Positions 13,919-22,770 of a stretch of DNA of 64,000 nt are shown here, piece by piece. The stretch spans positions 992,001 through 1,056,000 of the forward strand of contig NZ_QLUW01000001.1 of NCBI RefSeq assembly GCF_003268025.1, written 5' to 3'. The notes under the pieces were generated by a model. The model was not told the DNA's origin. It searched no databases and saw only the letters and a list, made by a program, of their open reading frames with translations. Numbering within the stretch: the stretch's first letter is position 1; each line of letters opens with the position of its first letter. Made by a program: the position numbers and the translations under genes. The DNA comes from Paenibacillus montanisoli (GTDB lineage: Bacteria > Bacillota > Bacilli > Paenibacillales > Paenibacillaceae).

Positions 13919-16900
13919 ATGAATGACATCGGCAGTATTGCTACGAAATTAAATATGGCCAGACAAGAGCTGCTTGATCTCGGTCTCCGAAATCCATTGT
14001 TGAATTATCGAACCTATAAAGCGCGCGGACTTGAAATCGTGAATGAAAAACCATCCGAGGTTTACCGGATTTTGGTTTCGGATAAAAAAAAGATGACGTT
14101 TCTGGAAGCAACGGAGAAAAAAACGGAGCTCGAGACATTCGAGCCGCCGCACGCAGGTGCATACATAGATGATCCAGACGATTCGGAAGCGGCTAAGGGT
14201 TATTTGGATTCCAAGCTGCAAACGAATTACAACGATAAACAGCTGCAAAGCCGGCTGCTCGCCACCTATACGGCCGCTAAAACTTATATCGAGGAGCAAG
14301 GCGTCAATATCCTGTATATGGCGCTGGGCATGCTCAATTGGTACGAATCCGATCACAGCCAGGAGGCGAGAAAAGCGCCCCTGCTGCTTGTGCCCGTTCA
14401 ATTAGACCGGGTGAATGCAAGAGAACGGTTCACGGTGATCTACACGGAGGATGAAGTCGGACATAATATATCGCTTGCTGCCAAAATGAAGTCCGAGTTC
14501 GGACTTGCAATTCCTGTTTTTGACGAAGACATCATGGAGGTAAGCGAGTATTTTGAACTTGTTAAAAAATCGGTAGAAGCTCAAAAAAGATGGAGTTTGG
14601 ATTGCGACTCTATCGTAATTGGGTTTTTTTCGTTTGGGAAGTTTTTGATGTATTGGGACCTGGATATGGAGCATTGGCCAGAGCATACCCAGCCTTTGGA
14701 ACATGCTGTGCTGAAAGCCTTGCTGGAGGATGGGTTTCGGGAGCCGTCCTCCGCGTTCGGCGATGAGGAACATTTGGACCCCTATATGAATTATGAGGAC
14801 AGCAATCTCATTAAGGATGCGGACAGCTCTCAGTTGATGGCCGTGCTGGACGCCAATCAGGGGCGCAATCTGGTTATTCAAGGTCCGCCTGGCACAGGTA
14901 AATCGCAAACCATTACGAATCTGATCGCTGATGCGATCGGGCATGGCAAGAAAGTGCTGTTCGTTTCTGAAAAAATGGCCGCATTAGAGGTGGTTAAGCG
15001 CCGCCTTGATGAAGCGGGCCTCGGCATCGCTTGCTTGGAGCTGCACAGTCACAAAACGAATAAAAAGCTGCTGCTGAACGACCTTGCCAATACGCTCCAT
15101 TTAGGGGAGCCCCATAAAGAGCTTAGGAGTCAAATAGCCGTATTGGAGGAGCTGCGCAGCCGCCTGAATCGCTATAGCGAGGCGATGAATACTCCTGTTT
15201 CCAGCTCTGGCGTCACGCCATACAAAGCGTTAGGAGAACTCGTACATTATAAGACTAGCCTTGAAGAAATTGATTTTCCTAGAGTTCCAACCGATGGAAT
15301 GACGGAATGGACGGAAGAGACTTTTCTCAAGCGGGAGGCTCTGATTGAAGAGCTGCAAAGCCTGATTCGTAGGATGGGCGCTCCTTCCGGGCATCTTTTT
15401 TGGGGGAGCCGAAAAAAGGCCTTCATACCGGGCGAGCTGGATCAGCTGAAAAAAGCGGCGGCGGACGCTGCTGCCGCTTGCTCTGATCTCATCCGGCAGT
15501 GTGGCGAAATTGTTGAAAGCACGCCCGCTCCTGAACCCCAGCATGTGGACGAAGTGCAATCGTTTCTGGATATTGCAGCAAGAACGTTGCATGCGCCCAA
15601 GCTGGATGAGGTGAATATCGCTTCAGAGAAATGGCTGAAGCTGAAGGACAGTCTTCACCGATTCGCAGCGAGCGGTACCAGGTATTCCGCGATTCGCGCG
15701 AAATACGATGAAGCCGTACTGCCCGCCGCATGGGATCAGGACGTGATGGGAATCAGGTATTCGCTGATCTCGTATCAAGACAAATGGTGGAGGTTCCTTT
15801 CCGGACGATACCGCTCCGCTAAAAATAAGGCGAAAGCCTTGTTGCGCAATCCCAAAGCCAATCAAGTGCCAGGCTTGACCATTGTCGATGCCATTGTTGA
15901 AGCGCAAAGCTGCAAGTCAGCCGTTATGGAAGGCGAGCCTCTTGCCAGGGAGCTGTTTGCTTCGTATTGGAACGGTGTGCAGACCGATTGGAACGAGCTG
16001 CAGCGCTTGATCGATTGGATGGTGGAGCTTCATCAAAGCGCAGCCGAACGGCTGCCGTCGTGGAGCATCGCATTCATCAGCGGGGCGGCTCAAATCCCTC
16101 ATTTGAATCAGCTCGCGGCGGAAGTCCAGCACGCTTATGACGCGTGTTTGAAAAGCCTGAAAGAATTAAGCAATTTGCTTGAGCTCGACGGAGAAGTCCG
16201 CTTTGAGAATAAGCAGCCCTTGCTTAAGCAGAAGTTCTCGGTTTTGCGCGAATTGGTGCCGAAATGGGCGGAGCAGGCCGATGCCGTCCATGAAATCGCA
16301 TCCTTTAATCATATCGCTGAGTTGTGCAGGCAAGAGGATATGCGTGAATTTGCAGAGCTGGCTGAATCATGGCGTTTATCCTCCGATTATTTGACGGATT
16401 GCTTCCGATGGAACCGGTATCGGACTCTGGCAGAGAAAGCGTTCGTGGAGCGGGAGGCTCTGGCTCATTTCGACGGCAGCAGGCACGACCAGGTTGTAAA
16501 AAAGTTCAGGGAGCTCGATAAGGAGCTCATTCTTCTCAACCGCTTGAAGCTGTCCGTCGCACACTGGAACAAGCTTCCCCGGCATGAAGGCGGCGGACAG
16601 CTCGGGATTTTGCAACGCGAGATGGCGAAGAAGACCAGACATATGCCGATCCGTAAGCTGATGCAGTCCGCAGGCAACGCCATACAAGCGATCAAGCCTG
16701 TATTTATGATGGGTCCGTTGTCGATCGCAGCCTTCATCCCGCCAGGAAGCTTGGAATTTGACTTGGTCATATTCGACGAGGCGAGTCAGGTGAAGCCGGT
16801 TGATGCGTTCGGCGCAATCATTCGAGGGAAGCAGTCGGTTGTCGTCGGTGACAGCAAGCAGATGCCGCCTACGAATTTCTTCGATTCCTTGTCCAAGGAC

Positions 16901-18619
16901 GACGCGACGGAGGATGACGATTTCGTTAGCGACATGGAGAGCATTCTAGGCTTGTTTGTCGGGCAAAATGCGCCGCAGCGAATGCTGCGCTGGCATTATA
17001 GAAGCCGGCATGAATCGTTAATAACGGTTTCGAATCATGAATTCTATGACGACAAGCTCGTTGTGTTCCCAAGCCCTGATGCGGAAAAGCTCGATTCCGG
17101 GCTTATTTACCGCTACCTTCCGGAAACGGGCTATGACCGCGGGCGGACGAGGACGAATAAGCTCGAAGCCAAAGCCGTCGCGCTTGCCGTCATGCACCAT
17201 GCGAAGCATTACCCCGGCCTATCGCTGGGAGTAGCCGCATTCAGCATGGCTCAGATGCAGGCCGTAATGGACGAAGTAGAGATGCTGCGGAGGTCGGACC
17301 AGGAGGCGGAGCCTTTTTTCCACGCTCACCCGCATGAGCCGTTTTTCGTGAAAAACCTGGAAAACGTTCAAGGGGATGAGCGCGACGTCATCTTCATCAG
17401 TATCGGTTACGGTAAAACCAATGAAGGGTATTTGGCCATGGACTTCGGTCCTCTGAATCGGGAGGGCGGGGAGCGAAGACTCAACGTGCTTGTCACTCGC
17501 GCGCGAATCCGCTGTGAGGTGTTCACGAACCTGAAGTCGGAGGATATCGACCTGAACCGATCCGGGGCAAGAGGAGTCAAGGCATTAAAGACCTTTTTGA
17601 CTTACGCGGAAAAGGGTCATCTGGATATTCCCGCAGAGACGGGCAAGGACTTTGATTCGCCGTTTGAGGAGGCAGTTTACAAATCACTTGCCAATGCCGG
17701 ATACAAGGTTCAAAAGCAGGTAGGGTCTGCGGGATTTTTCGTTGATTTGGCTGTCGTCGATCATGAGCAGCCCGGAAGGTATGTGCTTGGCATTGAATGC
17801 GACGGGGCTGCGTACCATAGCGCCCGCTCGGCCAGAGACCGCGACCGGCTGAGGCAGGAGGTGTTGGAAGGTCTCGGTTGGAGCATTCACCGGATATGGA
17901 GCACGGACTGGTTCAAGCAGCCGGAGCGGGAGCTTAAGCGCGCGGTGGAAGCCATTGAAAAAGCAAAGCTTGCGAGCAGGATGACCGTGCAAAGCAAAAG
18001 GCCCGAGAAACAGAGCGGCGACGAGCGGAAGCTCGTCATAAGGCGGGAGCCGCTCGAAGCCGTGAAGCCAATGGAGAACGACGTATCAAAATACGTGCAC
18101 GCTAAACTGAGCATAGAGTTGTCGGGTAAGGAATTCCATGCGGTCCCGGTACCAATGATTGCGGCATGGGTGCAAGAGGTAGTCCGGGTAGAGGCTCCCG
18201 TTCACATAAGCGAAGTGATTAAGCGTATTTGCGAAGCGGCGGGGATCAAGAGAGCCGGGAACCGGATTCAAGCCGCAATCGATGAAGCGGTTCGTACGTT
18301 AGAGCAGAACGGATCCATACAAAAGCTCGATGATTTTTTATGGCTCCGGGGCATGCAGGAGGTTCCGTTACGGAATCGCGCGGAGTTGTCCAATAAAAAA
18401 GCCGGATTGATCGATCCGATGGAAATCGAGGCTGCCATCGATAAGGTGGTGGCGGAAAGCTTCGGCATGTCGAAGGATGAACTACCGCAGCATGTTTCGC
18501 AGTTGTTCGGGTTTTCAAGGTTGACCGAGGATATGCGGTCATTAGTTGAAAAGGTATTGGCGCAAATGACAAGCAGCAATAAATTGCAGGATAAAGAAGG
18601 TCAGCTGATCAAAGCGTGA
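13919..18619 (+). CDS. Very large superfamily 1 helicase with C-terminal nuclease-like domain (DUF4011/DUF3320 type)
   Basis: A 1566-aa protein. The start at 13919 is chosen because GGAGG lies 8 bases upstream. Residues 10-60 resemble the DUF4011 N-terminus (RQELLDLGLRNPLLNY). Walker A is GPPGTGKS at 322-329, Walker B is LVIFDEASQV near 950 and the Q-SKQMPP region follows. Helicase motifs V/VI lie at about 1150-1200 (VQGDERDVIFISIGYG, LNVLVTRAR), as in UPF1-like AAA_11/AAA_12 proteins (COG1112). Residues 1245-1340 look like a PD-(D/E)xK or MTES_1575-type fold (FVDLAV ... IECDG). Residues 1400-1500 resemble DUF3320. Proteins of this build occur among predicted anti-phage helicase-nucleases; the role here is inferred. 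No partner gene is adjacent. Confidence 0.85.
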   Translation: MNDIGSIATKLNMARQELLDLGLRNPLLNYRTYKARGLEIVNEKPSEVYRILVSDKKKMTFLEATEKKTELETFEPPHAGAYIDDPDDSEAAKGYLDSKLQTNYNDKQLQSRLLATYTAAKTYIEEQGVNILYMALGMLNWYESDHSQEARKAPLLLVPVQLDRVNARERFTVIYTEDEVGHNISLAAKMKSEFGLAIPVFDEDIMEVSEYFELVKKSVEAQKRWSLDCDSIVIGFFSFGKFLMYWDLDMEHWPEHTQPLEHAVLKALLEDGFREPSSAFGDEEHLDPYMNYEDSNLIKDADSSQLMAVLDANQGRNLVIQGPPGTGKSQTITNLIADAIGHGKKVLFVSEKMAALEVVKRRLDEAGLGIACLELHSHKTNKKLLLNDLANTLHLGEPHKELRSQIAVLEELRSRLNRYSEAMNTPVSSSGVTPYKALGELVHYKTSLEEIDFPRVPTDGMTEWTEETFLKREALIEELQSLIRRMGAPSGHLFWGSRKKAFIPGELDQLKKAAADAAAACSDLIRQCGEIVESTPAPEPQHVDEVQSFLDIAARTLHAPKLDEVNIASEKWLKLKDSLHRFAASGTRYSAIRAKYDEAVLPAAWDQDVMGIRYSLISYQDKWWRFLSGRYRSAKNKAKALLRNPKANQVPGLTIVDAIVEAQSCKSAVMEGEPLARELFASYWNGVQTDWNELQRLIDWMVELHQSAAERLPSWSIAFISGAAQIPHLNQLAAEVQHAYDACLKSLKELSNLLELDGEVRFENKQPLLKQKFSVLRELVPKWAEQADAVHEIASFNHIAELCRQEDMREFAELAESWRLSSDYLTDCFRWNRYRTLAEKAFVEREALAHFDGSRHDQVVKKFRELDKELILLNRLKLSVAHWNKLPRHEGGGQLGILQREMAKKTRHMPIRKLMQSAGNAIQAIKPVFMMGPLSIAAFIPPGSLEFDLVIFDEASQVKPVDAFGAIIRGKQSVVVGDSKQMPPTNFFDSLSKDDATEDDDFVSDMESILGLFVGQNAPQRMLRWHYRSRHESLITVSNHEFYDDKLVVFPSPDAEKLDSGLIYRYLPETGYDRGRTRTNKLEAKAVALAVMHHAKHYPGLSLGVAAFSMAQMQAVMDEVEMLRRSDQEAEPFFHAHPHEPFFVKNLENVQGDERDVIFISIGYGKTNEGYLAMDFGPLNREGGERRLNVLVTRARIRCEVFTNLKSEDIDLNRSGARGVKALKTFLTYAEKGHLDIPAETGKDFDSPFEEAVYKSLANAGYKVQKQVGSAGFFVDLAVVDHEQPGRYVLGIECDGAAYHSARSARDRDRLRQEVLEGLGWSIHRIWSTDWFKQPERELKRAVEAIEKAKLASRMTVQSKRPEKQSGDERKLVIRREPLEAVKPMENDVSKYVHAKLSIELSGKEFHAVPVPMIAAWVQEVVRVEAPVHISEVIKRICEAAGIKRAGNRIQAAIDEAVRTLEQNGSIQKLDDFLWLRGMQEVPLRNRAELSNKKAGLIDPMEIEAAIDKVVAESFGMSKDELPQHVSQLFGFSRLTEDMRSLVEKVLAQMTSSNKLQDKEGQLIKA

Positions 18620-18661
18620 GTCATCCTTTACCGATGAAGATGATGTGAGGTGAAAAAGATA

Positions 18662-19735
18662 ATGGCGGTCCAAAACAAGTTAAAAGTCGGGGTGCTCGGT
18701 TGCGGCGTTATTTCCCAGGCCGCTCACTTGGAGGCTTGCGTAAGAGCAAACCATGCAGAGCTCCATGCCATTTGCGACGTCGCTCGGGATCTAGTGGAGA
18801 AAATGAGCGGTAAATATAACCCGAATCGTGCTTATTACGACTATGACGCGATGCTCGCCGACCCGGATGTGGAAGCTGTCGTGATCGGGATCGCGGATCA
18901 ATTTCATGTCCCCATGGCGAAAAAGGCGCTATTGGCCGGAAAACACGTGCTCGTTGAAAAGCCGCTTGGCGTTACGATCGAGGAATGCGAGGAGCTTGAG
19001 GACATTGTACGAAGCACGAACTTGATTTTGCAGGTTGGCAACATGAAACGGTTTGATCCCGGCATCGCATACGCCCGGAACTTTATCCAACAAGAAATGG
19101 GCGAAATGCTTGCGCTGAAAGCTTGGTACTGCGATTCAACCTACCGATACGTTGTTACGGAAAACGTCATGCCTGTTATGGTTACCAGCGAGGCGGCCAA
19201 AAAGCCTGAAGGCAACCCTAAGCAAGACAAACAGCGCTATTACATGATGACGCATGGCAGTCACCTCGTGGATACCGCAAGATTTTTGGGCGGTGAAATC
19301 GAAAGCGTACATGCTTGGCATTCCGAAAGATTCGGTGCGCACAATTGGCTTTGCACCATTGAATTTGCGAATGGCACCGTTGGTCAGTTGGATCTGACCG
19401 TAGCCGTGCGCATGGATTGGCACGAAGGTTTTCAAGTGTATGGCGAGCATGGCAGCGTAATCGCCAAAACTTACAATCCTTGGCTGTTCAAGGCAAGCGA
19501 GGTGGAGGTTTTTTCGGCTAAAGACGGGTTGTATCGCAAACCGCTTGGAGCAGACGCGCATTTTTATAAGCTTCAGTTAGACGGCTTTGCTGACACCATT
19601 CTAAACGGATCTCCCATGATGGGTGCCGGGGTTCATGATGGTGTTCAAAACATGAGGGCGATGGTGGCGCTGGCAAGGTCGGCGGAAATGGGCGGCGGCA
19701 AAGTCAAATTATCCGATGTTTCAGGTGCAGTATGA
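18662..19735 (+). CDS. Gfo/Idh/MocA family oxidoreductase
   Basis: A 357-aa NAD(P)-dependent oxidoreductase. An N-terminal Rossmann fold starts KVGVLGCGVISQAAHLEAC (GxGxxS/A type). The EKPLGVTIEECEEL motif near residue 100 is the hallmark EKP of the family, and the C-terminal half forms the substrate-binding sheet. The ATG at 18662 is preferred over the upstream GTG because GAGGTGA lies 8 bases upstream. The stop overlaps the start of the next gene (ATGA), and that gene encodes a TIM-barrel isomerase. Such pairs act in breakdown of cyclic polyols, inositols or rare sugars; the substrate is not determined. A decayed piece of this gene is found at 13734-13806. Confidence 0.9.
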   Translation: MAVQNKLKVGVLGCGVISQAAHLEACVRANHAELHAICDVARDLVEKMSGKYNPNRAYYDYDAMLADPDVEAVVIGIADQFHVPMAKKALLAGKHVLVEKPLGVTIEECEELEDIVRSTNLILQVGNMKRFDPGIAYARNFIQQEMGEMLALKAWYCDSTYRYVVTENVMPVMVTSEAAKKPEGNPKQDKQRYYMMTHGSHLVDTARFLGGEIESVHAWHSERFGAHNWLCTIEFANGTVGQLDLTVAVRMDWHEGFQVYGEHGSVIAKTYNPWLFKASEVEVFSAKDGLYRKPLGADAHFYKLQLDGFADTILNGSPMMGAGVHDGVQNMRAMVALARSAEMGGGKVKLSDVSGAV

Positions 19736-20565
19736 TGGAATTGGGGATCTTTGCGAAAACATTTCGTCGTAACTCGGTTGAAGACGTATTGGCAGCCATT
19801 CATGACCATGGTCTTTTGAAGACTCAATTTAATATGTCCTGCGCGGGGCTGCCTTCCATGCCCGATTATATTGACCCCAATCTTGCGAATTCGATCGGAA
19901 TCGCATGCCGACGGCTTCATATAGAGATGTCAGCTGTTTCAGGAACTTTCAATATGGCTCATCCGGATGAAAATAAGCGCAGACAGGGGATTGAGCGTCT
20001 TCGCGCTCTCGCACATGCAAGCGGCGCCTTCGGAACGTCCGTCATTACGCTGTGCACGGGCAGCAGGGACCGTGACAATATGTGGCGGCTGCATCCGGAT
20101 AACCGAAGCGCGGAAGCCTGGGCTGACATGATGCATACGATGGCCGCGGCAGTGGAGATCGCCGAGGAATATAACATTGTGCTCGGAATCGAGCCGGAGT
20201 TAGCTAATATTGTGTTCGATGCAAGAAGAGCTAGAGACCTGCTCGATGAGCTTCGTTCGCCAAGCGTGAAAATTGTAATGGATGCGGCAAACTTGTACAA
20301 TCCAGCCTATGCCGGATCGATGAATGATCTCCTAAGCGAAAGCTTTGATTTACTAGGCGAACATATCGTCATTGCGCATGCCAAAGATATGAAGATGGAT
20401 GGGCAATCGGAGTTTGTCGCTGCGGGTCAAGGCATGGTTGACTATGAACATTATTTGAAATTGCTTACTGAGGCTCAGTTTACCGGTCCATTAATCTTGC
20501 ATGGTTTGCACGAGGATCAGGTAAAAGAGAGTTTATCCTATATTCGAGCTCGGATGCCTAATTAG
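19732..20565 (+). CDS. Sugar phosphate isomerase/epimerase family protein
   Basis: A 277-aa TIM-barrel (AP endonuclease family 2 / xylose isomerase-like) protein. Metal-binding residues fit the barrel pattern: Glu in LGIEPELANI (about 150-160), Asp/Asn in IVMDAANLYNP (about 180-190), His in IAHAKDMK (about 215) and the final Glu/His region LILHGLHED. It starts inside the stop codon of the oxidoreductase gene, so the two are coupled and probably act in one pathway, with oxidation then isomerisation of a sugar or inositol intermediate. Its 3' end overlaps the convergent TetR gene by 8 bp. Confidence 0.88.
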   Translation: MMELGIFAKTFRRNSVEDVLAAIHDHGLLKTQFNMSCAGLPSMPDYIDPNLANSIGIACRRLHIEMSAVSGTFNMAHPDENKRRQGIERLRALAHASGAFGTSVITLCTGSRDRDNMWRLHPDNRSAEAWADMMHTMAAAVEIAEEYNIVLGIEPELANIVFDARRARDLLDELRSPSVKIVMDAANLYNPAYAGSMNDLLSESFDLLGEHIVIAHAKDMKMDGQSEFVAAGQGMVDYEHYLKLLTEAQFTGPLILHGLHEDQVKESLSYIRARMPN

Positions 20566-21166
20566 CCTGAAACCCGACCGCTTTAAGCGGTCCCAGGTAC
20601 ATAATGTGGGTCAGCATCTGGGCAAGCTCGCGAGGAGATTGCTTGCGTCCGGTTTGAAGCCAGTGCAGGACGAAGCCCAACTGGGCGGACGCCATGTAGG
20701 CGATGAGGACATCGGGCGGAACGAGCACATCCTTGCGCCCCGTCGTGATTTTGGCGATTTTTTCGTTCATGCGTTCCTCGATCGTATCTTTCAGCAGCCG
20801 CGCAAAGGTCAGATCGCCTTTCGGGCCGAGCATGACTTCGAAGAAATCCGCTTGTGCGTCAAAGTACTCGTAAAGACGTACCAGCCCATCGTATACCTTG
20901 CCCTCGGATGCGGCTTTGAACAGCTCGCCAGGTTCGAGATGACTGACGATGGCCAACAGCCCTTGATGGAACTCGGCTTTAAGATGGTCGCGAAGATCAA
21001 GAACATCTTTGTAATGTAAGTAGAACGTGCCCCTATTAATGTTCGCCTTGCGGGTAAGGTCGCTGACCGTAATTCCCTCGTACCCTTTTTCACGGATTAG
21101 CTTCACGAATGCCTCGCGTAATAATTGCTTCGTTTTCAATTGCCTGCGGTCTAATTTGTCCGTCAT
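20558..21166 (-). CDS. TetR/AcrR family transcriptional regulator
   Basis: A 202-aa repressor. The N-terminal TetR helix-turn-helix reads LREAFVKLIREKGYEGITVS, then NINRGTFYLHYKD (residues about 10-60). The C-terminal ligand domain is of the TetR_C type often found beside YhgE/ABC-2 exporters. It is divergent from the membrane protein gene at 21347; the 180-bp gap holds a promoter and a 21-bp palindrome suited to a TetR dimer, so it probably represses that gene. Start ATG at 21166, with AAAGAGGCTG upstream. Confidence 0.9.
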   Translation of the reverse strand: MTDKLDRRQLKTKQLLREAFVKLIREKGYEGITVSDLTRKANINRGTFYLHYKDVLDLRDHLKAEFHQGLLAIVSHLEPGELFKAASEGKVYDGLVRLYEYFDAQADFFEVMLGPKGDLTFARLLKDTIEERMNEKIAKITTGRKDVLVPPDVLIAYMASAQLGFVLHWLQTGRKQSPRELAQMLTHIMYLGPLKAVGFQAN

Positions 21167-21259
21167 GGGCGACAGCCTCTTTTCAAAAAAAGTTTGAAGA
21201 TACTCGACAGGTCCACTGCCAGCTGTCTTCTAATCGACAGATTGCATGCAAACTGCGCA

Positions 21260-21287
21260 TTGCAAACCGATTTCCCCTCATTATAAT
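21260..21287 (+). promoter_or_regulatory. Likely sigma-A promoter of the YhgE-like gene
   Basis: TTGCAA (21260-21265), 16-bp gap, TATAAT (21282-21287). The palindromic operator lies just downstream, around +10 to +30. Confidence 0.55.
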
Positions 21288-21302
21288 GAACAATGTGGTG
21301 AT

Positions 21303-21323
21303 TAATGAACACTGTGTCCATTA
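21303..21323 (+). promoter_or_regulatory. Probable TetR operator
   Basis: Palindrome AATGAACACTGTGTCCATT (core 21304-21322), perfect apart from one mismatch pair and a single central base. A related half-site AATGAACAATGTG lies 20 bp upstream (21286-21298). Both sit between the -10 and the ribosome site, where binding would block transcription. Confidence 0.6.
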
Positions 21324-21346
21324 TAAATCAAGGAGGAAATAGCCGC

Positions 21347-22522
21347 ATGTCCTTTTTTAAAATTAAATTCGTAGGTATCGGAATCGTCGTCGCTTTGGCC
21401 GTGCTGATGATTTTCGGATTGGCCTTAATGGGGTCTACGCTCGGCGCGAAGCCCAAGAACATCCCTGTCGCGCTCGTCGTGCTCGATCAGCCGGCCAAGC
21501 TGCCGGACGGCAACGAGCTCGATGTCGGTGCTATAGTGAAGGAGAAGTTGACCGGCATCGGAGAACTTCCGGTGAAATGGGTGGAGGTCGGTTCGGAAGC
21601 TGAACTTGAAGAAGGGCTCGCGAATCAAGATTACTACGGTGCGCTCGTGCTCCCGGCGGACCTGAGTGCGGGAATTGCGTCCTTGCAATCTCCGGCCCCG
21701 AAGCCGGCAACGGTGCGCATCGTGCTGAACGAAGGAACGAATGCGCAGGCCGTCTTGGCGGTCAAAATGATTTTGCAGCAGATGACAAGCACGATCAAAT
21801 CGCAGCTTTCCAGCCAACTGCTCGGTCAAATCGGCCAGCAGACAGATCAAATACCCGTCGCCGCCGCGCAAGCTTTCCTTGCTCCATTTCAAGTGACGGA
21901 ACAAGCGGTTCACTCGCCGGGGGATAACAATGCTAACGGCAATGCGCCGAACTTGATTGTGCAGATCATGTGGCTCGGCTGCCTCGTGACCGCTATTTTC
22001 ATGTTCCTGTCGTCGCAAAAGCATCGCGCCGACGGAGCGAAGGGCATAGCGACGGTCGCTTCCCAGCTAAGCGCAGGTCTAGTGATCGTGACAGGCTTGT
22101 CCGCTTTCCTGCTATGGATGGCCCACACGTGGTATGGCATGGAGACGACTCATTTCGGGCAGGCATGGCTTTACCTATGGCTCCTGAGCGCGGCGTTCTT
22201 CCTCGTACAGACGGCGTTGTTCAACTGGATCGGGCTGCCGTCGATCGCGCTGCTCGTGCTTATCTTTTTCTTCTCGATGCCCGTAATCGGCATGCCGCCG
22301 GAGTTCATGTCGCAAGCAACGTCCGACTGGCTGTATTCCTGGACGCCGTTCCGTTACGCGGCCAACGGCTTGCGCGACATCCTGTACTTCGGCGGCGAAG
22401 GTGCGCTCGGATTGAGTTTGTCGGTACTCGTCTGGTTGGCCGTCGCCGGGTTCGTACTCGCCGCGTTATCGGCCTTCAAGCCGAAGACGGCCGAGCGAAC
22501 AGCGACTTCGTCTCACCTATGA
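21347..22522 (+). CDS. YhgE/Pip-like ABC-2 type membrane protein
   Basis: A 391-aa membrane protein. One span at about residues 8-28 is followed by a large extracytoplasmic domain (about 30-205; VALVVLDQPAKLPDGNELD, then ALVLPADLSAGIASLQ), then five or six spans in the C-terminal half. This is the YhgE/DUF3533 plan, related to ABC-2 exporter permeases but without an ATPase gene nearby. The start at 21347 has AAGGAGGAAAT upstream. A role in export of, or tolerance to, a toxic compound, controlled by the divergent TetR, is inferred. Single gene ending at terminator T2. Confidence 0.82.
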   Translation: MSFFKIKFVGIGIVVALAVLMIFGLALMGSTLGAKPKNIPVALVVLDQPAKLPDGNELDVGAIVKEKLTGIGELPVKWVEVGSEAELEEGLANQDYYGALVLPADLSAGIASLQSPAPKPATVRIVLNEGTNAQAVLAVKMILQQMTSTIKSQLSSQLLGQIGQQTDQIPVAAAQAFLAPFQVTEQAVHSPGDNNANGNAPNLIVQIMWLGCLVTAIFMFLSSQKHRADGAKGIATVASQLSAGLVIVTGLSAFLLWMAHTWYGMETTHFGQAWLYLWLLSAAFFLVQTALFNWIGLPSIALLVLIFFFSMPVIGMPPEFMSQATSDWLYSWTPFRYAANGLRDILYFGGEGALGLSLSVLVWLAVAGFVLAALSAFKPKTAERTATSSHL

Positions 22523-22571
22523 CCCTTTCGGATGTCTAACTCCCCTTGTCTTCACTATATGAATTCATTCG

Positions 22572-22605
22572 AAAACCCTTGCGCAGCAAGGGTTTTTTGT
22601 GTTTT
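22572..22605 (+). terminator. Rho-independent terminator, family T2
   Basis: AAAACCCTTGCG-CA-GCAAGGG then TTTTTT. Nearly identical to 44007-44038. Positions 22606-22770 hold no gene I can support, only a possible coding remnant on the plus strand. Confidence 0.85.
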
Positions 22606-22770
22606 AGACTCAGAGAATGCAGCTTCGAGCAGGGAAGGAAAGCTCGGATACCTGCCAAGTGTGCGATTTTCGGTTCGCCCGGCGGTATCCGGCGAAGTTG
22701 TAGGTCGCATGGCGATGGCGTTGTTGGAATCGCGTCACGCGCTGCATCAATTACCGAAATTCGGCCGGGA

